Below, piece after piece: positions 1-5,696 of a stretch of 7,108 nt of DNA. The DNA comes from Desulfobacteraceae bacterium (GTDB taxonomy: Bacteria; Desulfobacterota; DSM-4660; Desulfatiglandales; Desulfatiglandaceae). Under the pieces are notes generated by a model. It worked only from the letters and a program-made list of their open reading frames with translations. It searched no databases and was not told where the DNA came from. How positions within the stretch are numbered: position 1 is the first letter of the stretch; each line of letters begins with the position of its first letter. The translations under genes and the position numbers were made by a program. The DNA is taken from positions 1 to 7,108 of the forward strand of contig JABMQV010000208.1 of NCBI GenBank assembly GCA_013203065.1, written 5' to 3'.

Positions 1-31
1 ATTTTGCAGAAAGAACTTCCAGAACATGGCA

Positions 32-1495
32 CTAGCCTTTCCCGAGGGTCAGAGAAAAATCCTTTTTCTGAATATTAATATACCCAGGGTCTTCCTGTTT
101 CGTCAATTCATGAATCAAGGCCATCACCGGTTTGTGTCCACTGGGATAACTGGTATCGATCGGCCCTGCGGCGATGGTGGCTTCCACATGTTCCTCTTGA
201 AACAGGGCCCGAAGCAAGAGTTCGTCGTCACATATCCCGGGCCGCCCCACCTCTTTTCGCAGTTCTTCTATGGAGGGCTGCGGCTGCTCCCAGTCCAAGA
301 GTTCCTTGGCCTCGGGTAAGCCTGTTATCTTATCCAGCGCGTTCTGGTCTACTGGGGCGGGCGGTCGGCCGTAATGCCCCAGAACATACCTGATAGCCTC
401 TTCTGTGGCTACCTTGTACCGCTCACCTAACAGTACATTCAACACCGCCTGGGTGCCCACCAGCTGGGAGAAGGGCGTGATCATGACTGGGTAACCCCAT
501 TCCTCACGAATCACGCTGACCTCTTCCAGGACCTCCTCCAGCCGATGTTCCATCCCCCTCTCAGAGAGCATAAACTCAAGATTGCTGATCATTCCCCCCG
601 GTACCTGATGAATGTACTGGAAGGCATCGTACTCGACGGGGGCTCCCATGGGTTTCCCCTCTCTCCTGGCAACATATCTGAAATGGTCCGAGATAGATTT
701 TACTGCTTCGCCATTCACTTTCGGTTGAAAACCCAGTCGCGAAAGATTCATTATCATGTTTTCAGTTGAGGGGTGGGAGGGACCGTTGGCGAGGGGGGAA
801 GCGCAGGTGTCAATTATTTCAACGCCCAATTTCACTGAATCGAGACAGCATAGCGGCGCAAGCCCGGTGGTGCAATGGGAGTGCATTTCAAGGGACAGGT
901 CCCCGATCTCCTTTTTGATGGTCGGCACAAGGGTCTTGGTTCTCTCCGGTGTCAGGAGTCCGATGGAGTCCTTTATCATCACGTAGTCAGGCTTCAAAAG
1001 GGTCATCATCTCGGCCGTCTTTTGCGCATAAAATTCATCTGTGTGCACAGGGCTGAGGGAATATACAAGTGGTACCACCACCTCTATGCCAGCAGACTTG
1101 GCCACAGCAACCGATTTCGTGAGATTGTTCCAGTCGTGCAGTGCATCGAAGATCATGAGATGCCGGATGCCATTGGCTGCACAGCGCCTTATCCAGAGTT
1201 CAATCACGGAATCGGGGACAATATTGAAACTGGTGAGCGATTTACTCCGAATCAGCGCCCTCAGAGGGGTTTTTGGCAGGGCTTTGGCAAGCAGACGGAT
1301 CCTCTCCCAGGGGTTTTCACGGAGATACCGGAGGCATGCATCAAAATGGACCGTGCCCATCAGTTCCACAGCCATAAACCCGGCCTCGTCCATCAGGGGC
1401 GCAATGGGCATCATGTGGGCCGTCCTCATCCGTGTTGCCCAGAGACTCTGGTGTCCGTCTCTCAGTGTCGTGTCTACGAAGCTGATCTCCTTCAT
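32..1495 (-). CDS. Biotin-dependent carboxyltransferase subunit (pyruvate carboxylase B / OadA / transcarboxylase 5S-like)
   Basis: Predicted cytoplasmic enzyme of 487 residues that moves a carboxyl group between carboxybiotin and an acceptor, classically pyruvate/oxaloacetate. Seen: DTTLRDGHQS (residues 8-17) at the start of the TIM barrel, the lysine that is carbamylated in this family (IKD, K175), the metal pair in MHSHCTTG (H205, H207), VPGGM (298-302) and ITPFSQLVGTQAV (339-351) with the catalytic threonine T340. A conserved C-terminal carboxylase region follows to about residue 440. There is no C-terminal biotin domain, so it resembles the roughly 500-residue transcarboxylase 5S type rather than full OadA, and fits the separate carrier gene 78 bases upstream. 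Several substrate-pocket motifs are atypical (see findings). Start: AAGGAG lies 10 bases before the ATG at 1495 but only 1 base before the ATG at 1504, so 1495 is preferred; 1504 would add three residues. Family assignment is firm; the substrate is unknown. Confidence 0.93.
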   Translation of the reverse strand: MKEISFVDTTLRDGHQSLWATRMRTAHMMPIAPLMDEAGFMAVELMGTVHFDACLRYLRENPWERIRLLAKALPKTPLRALIRSKSLTSFNIVPDSVIELWIRRCAANGIRHLMIFDALHDWNNLTKSVAVAKSAGIEVVVPLVYSLSPVHTDEFYAQKTAEMMTLLKPDYVMIKDSIGLLTPERTKTLVPTIKKEIGDLSLEMHSHCTTGLAPLCCLDSVKLGVEIIDTCASPLANGPSHPSTENMIMNLSRLGFQPKVNGEAVKSISDHFRYVARREGKPMGAPVEYDAFQYIHQVPGGMISNLEFMLSERGMEHRLEEVLEEVSVIREEWGYPVMITPFSQLVGTQAVLNVLLGERYKVATEEAIRYVLGHYGRPPAPVDQNALDKITGLPEAKELLDWEQPQPSIEELRKEVGRPGICDDELLLRALFQEEHVEATIAAGPIDTSYPSGHKPVMALIHELTKQEDPGYINIQKKDFSLTLGKG

Positions 1496-1505
1496 ATTCT
1501 TCATA

Positions 1506-1511
1506 CTCCTT
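1506..1511 (-). promoter_or_regulatory. Ribosome-binding site deciding the carboxyltransferase start
   Basis: AAGGAG on the minus strand. It leaves a single base before the ATG at 1504, which is too tight, and 10 bases before the in-frame ATG at 1495. The second ATG is therefore the likelier start. Confidence 0.6.
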
Positions 1512-1573
1512 AAGCAATCTATCCTATCATCACCGTCTACCTACATCCACATCGAGACGTCCCGGCGCCTTCC

Positions 1574-2083
1574 CTACGACCCCTGTCCCTCTTCATCCGC
1601 TTCCACCAGGAAGAGTGTCTGCCGGTATTCGACCATCTGACTGTTTTCTGCGCATACCTTTGCAATGCGCCCCCGCACCCCTGCCTTGACCGTGTTGAAG
1701 AGTTTCATCACCTCAATGACGCAAACCGTATCTTCTTCGGTCACCAACTGGCCCTCTTCCACAAACGGGGGAGCCCCGGGCTTGGGAGCCCGGTAAAAGG
1801 TCCCCAGCATCGGCGCCTTGATGGTGATGAAACCCTCTTCTTCCACACCAGAGGGTTCTTCCGGAGGCTCCACCTCCGTTGCCAACACCGCTGCTTTTTC
1901 AGCAGCCTTTGACGGGACCTGTTTTTTAACACGGACCTTCGCTTCCTGGCCAAGGCCCGCCTTTTCATCGCCTTTCTTAACGACCAATTTCAGATCCCCC
2001 ATTTCCAGATGCAGTTCGTTAAAGGTCGATTCTTCTAACATTTTTATTATTTGAATCACATCTTCTTGGGTTATTTCCTCCAT
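1574..2083 (-). CDS. accB: Biotin carboxyl carrier protein, AccB-type
   Basis: A 169-residue carrier that holds the biotin shuttled between a biotin carboxylase and a carboxyltransferase. Residues 1-35 resemble the AccB N-terminal helix and strand region. Residues 36-85 are a K/A/E/P-rich flexible linker. Residues 86-164 form the biotinyl (lipoyl-like) domain, with the AccB-type thumb segment GTFYRAPKPGAPPF (94-107) and the biotinylation motif EVMKL, giving K127 as the modified lysine. The usual motif is E-A-M-K-M/L, so A is replaced by V. Length is close to E. coli AccB (about 156). Start: the reading frame stays open to 2233, but the ATG at 2083 has a strong GGGGAGG 8 bases upstream, and the 50 residues before it are translated intergenic repeat. 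It sits 78 bases before the carboxyltransferase and is probably cotranscribed, so it likely serves that enzyme. A role in fatty-acid synthesis is possible but no accC, accA or accD is visible. Confidence 0.92.
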   Translation of the reverse strand: MEEITQEDVIQIIKMLEESTFNELHLEMGDLKLVVKKGDEKAGLGQEAKVRVKKQVPSKAAEKAAVLATEVEPPEEPSGVEEEGFITIKAPMLGTFYRAPKPGAPPFVEEGQLVTEEDTVCVIEVMKLFNTVKAGVRGRIAKVCAENSQMVEYRQTLFLVEADEEGQGS

Positions 2084-2091
2084 GAAAAAAT

Positions 2092-2099
2092 CCTCCCCT
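2092..2099 (-). promoter_or_regulatory. Ribosome-binding site deciding the biotin carrier start
   Basis: AGGGGAGG on the minus strand, 8 bases before the ATG at 2083. It supports that start over the longer open frame beginning at 2233, whose first 50 codons run through the repeat DNA. Confidence 0.8.
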
Positions 2100-2183
2100 A
2101 GTAATCCTAAATCAACGTTTCGAAAATTGGACGCCCCATTGAAATTAAAGGTTTTTAAGTGGCTATTTTTGAGGTCAGCCACA

Positions 2184-2211
2184 TGGAATGATGGAATGTT
2201 GGAATAATGGA
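2184..2211. repeat. 8-base tandem repeat, left arm of inverted repeat
   Basis: Three and a half units of an 8-base repeat: TGGAATGA, TGGAATGT, TGGAATAA, TGGA. The 19 bases 2192-2210 are the exact reverse complement of 2368-2386. Allowing two mismatches, the match extends to 28 bases (2183-2210 against 2368-2395). Confidence 0.85.
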
Positions 2212-2260
2212 AGGTCGGGTATAAAAAAGACAAACTCCAAATATTGTTGAATCTGCATTC

Positions 2261-2277
2261 TTTGTGATAATCACAAA
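2261..2277. promoter_or_regulatory. 17-base perfect dyad, candidate operator
   Basis: TTTGTGAT-A-ATCACAAA: two perfect 8-base arms around one central base, 177 bases before the biotin carrier start and between the two repeat arms. The half-site core TGTGA/TCACA is like that of CRP/FNR-family sites, but the spacing is 3 rather than 6, so it is not a standard CRP or HcpR site. The shape fits a dimeric repressor site; the regulator is unknown. Confidence 0.4.
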
Positions 2278-2369
2278 ATGTTCATTTCGTAATTATTGTC
2301 TTTGGAAATAGCCTATAATTTCGATGAAATCAAATGGAATCGACTATGTATCATCTTTCACTTAAACCC

Positions 2370-2402
2370 ATTATTCCAACATTCCACTATTCCATTATTC
2401 CA
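2370..2402. repeat. 8-base tandem repeat, right arm of inverted repeat
   Basis: Four units with an 8-base period: ATTATTCC, AACATTCC, ACTATTCC, ATTATTCC. This is the reverse-complement form of the cluster at 2184-2211. It is followed by a GAGCGAAGCGAAC stretch leading to the dctM stop. Confidence 0.85.
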
Positions 2403-2471
2403 ATTGTGAGCGAAGCGAACTAAGTTCGATTAGAGTTGTATGGGTCTCGCGATCAAGAACGGCCCAACTTC

Positions 2472-3773
2472 CTACACCGACCCGAAAATGAGTTTTGGCA
2501 TCATGAGGCACAGGGATGGGACGTAGGTAATTATGATGAGAGCGATACCGATAATAATCATTATGGGAATAGATGCCTTCATCACGTCGTAGAGAGATAG
2601 CTGGGAAAGGGAACTGCCCACATAAAGGTTAAATCCCACAGGTGGTGTAATCAATCCAATCTCCAGATTCATGGTGACGACGATGCCGAGATGAATCAGG
2701 TTAATATTTAAGGCTGATCCCAGGGAAACTATGAGAGGGGTGAAAATCAACATGATGGAAGCCGGGTCCATGAAATCCCCCGCAAAAAACAAAATGATGT
2801 TGATTAAGAGGAGAAACATCCAGGCGTTGATTCCCGCATCAAACATCATCTGTGTCAGGAGGTCCGGAACTCTAAAAAAGGACAGCAGAAAGGCGAAGGA
2901 ATAGGCAAATGCCAGTATGATCAGAATCATTGACGACATCTCCGCCGATCTCAAAAAAATCCCCGACAGATGCTTGATCTTTAACTCTCTGTATACAAAA
3001 AACCCCATGAAAAGGCCTGTAAAAGCGGCCAGAACCGCCGCCTCGGTAGGTGTGACAACGCCCCCGTAAATTCCACCCAACACCAGGAAAGGCACAAGCA
3101 GGGCAGAACCGTTCTTGACAATCTTTCTTATTCTCTCCCTGAATGGCAGATCGGGAGATTTGGGATAATTCCTTTTCTTGGAAATGATATGGACGTAAAT
3201 CATGAGGAAGATTGTCAACATTACACCGGGGACCATCCCTGCGGCGAATAGCTTTCCGATGGAAACGTTGGCGAGAACACCAAAGATAATCATCAAGACG
3301 CTCGGGGGGATCAATATCCCCAGTGACCCGGAGCATGAAATCAGGGCGGTGGCAAATTTCTTGTCGTAGCCTTCCTTGATCATTCCCGGGATGACGATAG
3401 TTCCTATGGAGACGACCGTTGCGACGCTTGAACCGGAGATTGCTGCAAAGATCGCGCAGGCCAGAACACCTGCCATTCCCAGCCCCCCTGTAATGCCGGC
3501 AGTAAGGGCCTCAGAAAAAACCAGTAGCCTCCTGGCAATGCCCGCGTCCGCCATAATATTACTGGCCAAGATAAAGAAGGGGACGGCCAGAAGGGGGTAG
3601 CTGTCAAGGGCGGCATAGATGTTTTGACCGATGAACAGCAGATCCATATCGGTGAAAATTATCAGATTAATTGTGGTGGAGATACCCAGGGCGATGGCAA
3701 TGGGCACGCCCATGAACATGACGGCAAAAAGGATTGCCATGAGAGAGACAATTAAAATGACAGGGTTTTCCAC
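2472..3773 (-). CDS. dctM: TRAP transporter large permease, DctM family
   Basis: Inner-membrane protein of 433 residues, the usual DctM length, and the transport subunit that couples solute entry to an ion (usually Na+) gradient. Hydrophobic segments run throughout. Family motifs seen: GVPIAIALG (22-30), AAISGSSVAT (110-119), SGSLGILIPPS (148-158), GGVVTPTEAAV (237-247), GDFMDPASIMLIFTPL (332-347) and IGLITPPVGFNLYV (372-385). These are the two pseudo-symmetric halves typical of the family. The start is GTG at 3773: an in-frame TAG lies two codons upstream, so no longer start is possible from nearby codons, and GAGGT sits 10 bases before it. It follows dctQ by 111 bases in the same direction and closes the TRAP unit. 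The substrate cannot be read from the sequence. The dct name is by family only. Confidence 0.95.
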   Translation of the reverse strand: MENPVILIVSLMAILFAVMFMGVPIAIALGISTTINLIIFTDMDLLFIGQNIYAALDSYPLLAVPFFILASNIMADAGIARRLLVFSEALTAGITGGLGMAGVLACAIFAAISGSSVATVVSIGTIVIPGMIKEGYDKKFATALISCSGSLGILIPPSVLMIIFGVLANVSIGKLFAAGMVPGVMLTIFLMIYVHIISKKRNYPKSPDLPFRERIRKIVKNGSALLVPFLVLGGIYGGVVTPTEAAVLAAFTGLFMGFFVYRELKIKHLSGIFLRSAEMSSMILIILAFAYSFAFLLSFFRVPDLLTQMMFDAGINAWMFLLLINIILFFAGDFMDPASIMLIFTPLIVSLGSALNINLIHLGIVVTMNLEIGLITPPVGFNLYVGSSLSQLSLYDVMKASIPIMIIIGIALIIITYVPSLCLMMPKLIFGSV

Positions 3774-3783
3774 TACCTAGGTT

Positions 3784-3788
3784 ACCTC
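3784..3788 (-). promoter_or_regulatory. Ribosome-binding site for the GTG start of dctM
   Basis: GAGGT on the minus strand, 10 bases before the GTG at 3773. It supports the rare start codon. It lies inside a 10-codon open frame (ATG at 3809, stop TAG at 3779-3777) that is in frame with dctM and ends just before it. Confidence 0.5.
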
Positions 3789-3884
3789 AATTGATCCTTT
3801 TCTTTTCATCACCGATAAGAAAGCTGACACGGGTTCAGGTCAATTCCACGTTTCTCATCTGCACGACTTCCATTCAGCTTGAAT

Positions 3885-4391
3885 CTATAGATGTTCCCTC
3901 TTGAAGGTCACCAAATCTTTCTTCTTGTCTTTAAAAAATGCCTCCCACAGGAATTCCATATAGTGAAAGGCCATTAAGAGAAAGGCCACAGGCATGTAGC
4001 TGATCATCATCCACATGGGAATTTCCGTAATGATGGAGACTTGGCCCATTTCCTTGAAGTACAGGACAAATTTGCAGGTCAGGTAGGACATAAAGAGGTA
4101 CAGACCCGCCCCGCAAGAATTTGCAAACACACCTGAAAACCTTTGAAAGCCTATGGGGAAAAGCTTTACGATGACATCTACGCCGATATGAACCCCGTTT
4201 CTGACGCCTGTGCTGGCCCCCACCAATGTCAGGGTGATAAAGCTGAAGACGACAATCTCGGGCACCCAGGCAAAACCGGTATTAAAAAAATATCTCAAGA
4301 CCACCTGAACGAAACTCAAGGTAACCGCAAAGGCCATGAGTATGATGGCGAGCCATTTTTCAAAGACATAGATTATTTGGTTGATCCGCAT
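3885..4391 (-). CDS. dctQ: TRAP transporter small permease, DctQ family
   Basis: Small inner-membrane subunit of 168 residues that pairs with DctM and helps dock the binding protein. Four hydrophobic segments are visible at about residues 12-32, 44-60, 88-110 and 126-147, as expected for DctQ. Family motifs: QVVLRYFFN (29-37) after the first helix, AWVPEI (41-46, usually W-x-E-E) and GVHIGVDVI (66-74). A charged tail KDKKKDLVTFKREH follows the last helix. It lies between dctP (178-base gap) and dctM (111-base gap). The ATG at 4391 fits the normal family N-terminus but has only a weak Shine-Dalgarno; a GGAGGG occurs about 28 bases upstream. The frame stays open upstream, so a non-ATG start such as the CTG at 4403 cannot be excluded. 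Short overlapping frames upstream could allow translational coupling. Confidence 0.93.
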   Translation of the reverse strand: MRINQIIYVFEKWLAIILMAFAVTLSFVQVVLRYFFNTGFAWVPEIVVFSFITLTLVGASTGVRNGVHIGVDVIVKLFPIGFQRFSGVFANSCGAGLYLFMSYLTCKFVLYFKEMGQVSIITEIPMWMMISYMPVAFLLMAFHYMEFLWEAFFKDKKKDLVTFKREHL

Positions 4392-4490
4392 GGGTCGATC
4401 CAGCCTTGTTTGGAAAAGCCCTCCGGAGCCCTTGAACCACCATTCATCCCTTTCGGGATCTGGGCGTGAAATAAGTTCCCGCGAATAATG

Positions 4491-4520
4491 GACCGGGCCT
4501 CGGAGGGGCCTCCCCAGGTC
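4491..4520 (-). other. GC-rich hairpin in the dctP-dctQ gap
   Basis: On the minus strand GACC...GGTC closes a stem continued by GGG/CCC and an inner GGAG-GCCC-CTCC hairpin. It lies 49 bases after the dctP stop and has no T-run behind it, so it does not look like a classical terminator. By inference it could protect the dctP end of the message or attenuate dctQM relative to the binding protein. Confidence 0.35.
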
Positions 4521-4569
4521 TTAAGAGTTGAAAAATAAAATTGCTCCTATAGAAGCATAACGGTTCTCT

Positions 4570-5604
4570 TTACTTGGTTCTTGTTATTTCTACAGCCTCA
4601 AAAAATTCCTTTGGTATCTTCTTCCCAAACTTCTCCTGGACCGGTTTGGTTTTTTCCTTGAGGACTTCCCTCTCTTTTTCGGTCAACCACTTGAACTGGA
4701 GGGCCGGCCGCTCTGACATCATGATCCAGGGCATCTTGTATTCCACCTCTTCCTGGATCTTGTGCTCAAACTGGGTGGCCTCGGCAAAGGTGTCATCAAA
4801 GATCTTCTTTAGGTCCGCGGGCAGGCTATTGTAAAATTTTGGATTGACGAGAATAGCCGCAAAGAGCAGGCTGTGCCTGGAAATGGTGATGAAGTCACCG
4901 GTCTCGTGCCATTTGACCGCCTGGATAACGGCAAGGGGACACTCGGCCCCATCTACGGTCTTTAGTTGAAGTGCATTGTAGGTTTCCATGTAGGGGATGG
5001 CCTGGGCGCTGGCACCAAGGGCCTCCATTTGAGACGCCACGATCTTTGAAGGTCTGATCCTCAGTTTAACTCCCTCAAAGTCCGCTGGCTTGACCAGAAA
5101 TCCCTTGCTGCTGACAAAATTCTGGAAGCCATAAGGCCAAAATCCCATCAGCTTATAACCCTTTTTGAGGTAAAGGGGGTCAAAGAGCTTTTTCCCCGGC
5201 CCATCCAGGAATCGGTAAACGTGGTTCATGTCGCTATAAACAAAGGGAAACTCCATCAGGAAGGTTTCGGGGATCTCTCCCCCCAAACGTCCCCCGCTGA
5301 CCTCGCACATCTGAATGACGTTGGACCTGAGCGCTGCATACTGGGTGGGGTCGTCCTTATACAGGGAGGCCGCCCAATAGATCTCAACCTTGAACCGTCC
5401 GTTTGAGTTTTCTTCCAACTTCTTGCCTAAGTACCCGATAGCCTGGCTGAGAGGGTGCATGCTGGGGGGTGCTTTGGGTCCGGGGTAGTTAAACTTGATC
5501 AGGATCGGTTTTTCAGCCACCGCATCCGTGTGGGTAACCATCATACCGACCATGAAGACCAGGGCGACCATCAGAGAGAAAACACACAACTTTTTCCTTG
5601 ACAT
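4570..5604 (-). CDS. dctP: TRAP transporter solute-binding protein, DctP family
   Basis: Periplasmic binding protein of 344 residues that captures an organic acid and delivers it to DctQM. The N-terminus MSRKK, a hydrophobic stretch (about 6-24) and a likely cleavage after AVA (residue 30) make a Sec signal peptide with no lipobox. The mature part shows the usual DctP pattern: a substrate-gathering N-lobe, FEGVKLRIRPS (176-186), in which R182 matches the conserved arginine that grips the ligand carboxylate, and YMETYNALQLKTVDGAE (205-221), the hinge/ligand motif. Length is normal. Start: the ATG at 5604 has AAGGAGGAG 6 bases upstream. The open frame extends to an ATG at 5658, but that would bury the signal peptide behind 18 residues and its AGGAGG touches the ATG. 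The gene follows the CoA-transferase by 92 bases, hinting that the ligand is the acid that is then CoA-activated. Ligand unknown. Confidence 0.95.
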   Translation of the reverse strand: MSRKKLCVFSLMVALVFMVGMMVTHTDAVAEKPILIKFNYPGPKAPPSMHPLSQAIGYLGKKLEENSNGRFKVEIYWAASLYKDDPTQYAALRSNVIQMCEVSGGRLGGEIPETFLMEFPFVYSDMNHVYRFLDGPGKKLFDPLYLKKGYKLMGFWPYGFQNFVSSKGFLVKPADFEGVKLRIRPSKIVASQMEALGASAQAIPYMETYNALQLKTVDGAECPLAVIQAVKWHETGDFITISRHSLLFAAILVNPKFYNSLPADLKKIFDDTFAEATQFEHKIQEEVEYKMPWIMMSERPALQFKWLTEKEREVLKEKTKPVQEKFGKKIPKEFFEAVEITRTK

Positions 5605-5610
5605 GATTAA

Positions 5611-5619
5611 CTCCTCCTT
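5611..5619 (-). promoter_or_regulatory. Ribosome-binding site deciding the dctP start
   Basis: AAGGAGGAG on the minus strand, 6 bases before the ATG at 5604. It is a near-ideal site and settles the choice of that ATG over the upstream one at 5658. Confidence 0.8.
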
Positions 5620-5631
5620 CTGATTATTTTC

Positions 5632-5648
5632 CGTTAATAATTTTAACG
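5632..5648. promoter_or_regulatory. 17-base dyad upstream of dctP
   Basis: CGTTAA-TAATT-TTAACG: perfect 6-base arms with a 5-base centre, 28 bases before the dctP start. It could be an operator or a weak RNA hairpin near the ribosome-binding site. No regulator can be named. Confidence 0.3.
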
Positions 5649-5696
5649 TTGGAGCCATCCTCCTTCGCCGTTTGTGCCTTGATCTATCACCTCCCT

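Larger units (their letters stand above)
2084..2471. other. 388-base intergenic region between dctM and the biotin carrier gene
   Basis: AT-rich stretch without a convincing gene. It holds two oppositely oriented clusters of 8-base repeats, a 17-base dyad at 2261-2277, a small hairpin GTGGCT/AGCCAC at 2159-2182 with a 12-base loop, and the dyad CGAAC-TAA-GTTCG at 2416-2428. No hairpin followed by a T-run was found after dctM on the minus strand, so there is no clear intrinsic terminator. The gap size and dyad suggest that the biotin carrier and carboxyltransferase genes have their own promoter. No good -35/-10 pair could be picked by eye. Confidence 0.6.

Noticed and set aside
1..27. Possible start of another minus-strand gene (ATG at 27, reading MFWKFFLQN)
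   Set aside because: Only nine codons are visible before the window edge, the ribosome-binding site is weak, and the residues do not match the start of a biotin carboxylase or other expected partner.
875..1640. Two long plus-strand open frames (875-1513 and 1041-1640)
   Set aside because: They are antisense to the carboxyltransferase, whose protein has clear family motifs; their translations show no recognisable domain and no good ribosome-binding site.
2159..2182. Hairpin GTGGCT/AGCCAC as a terminator
   Set aside because: The stem has only six pairs with a 12-base loop and no T-run follows on either strand.
2314..2319. TATAAT box on the plus strand
   Set aside because: No acceptable -35 element lies 16-18 bases upstream and there is no plus-strand gene downstream.
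2872..3336. 154-codon minus-strand frame inside dctM
   Set aside because: Out-of-frame shadow; the DctM frame has all family motifs across the same stretch.
5605..5658. Upstream ATG start for dctP at 5658
   Set aside because: It would place 18 residues before a well-formed signal peptide, and its AGGAGG touches the ATG with no spacing.
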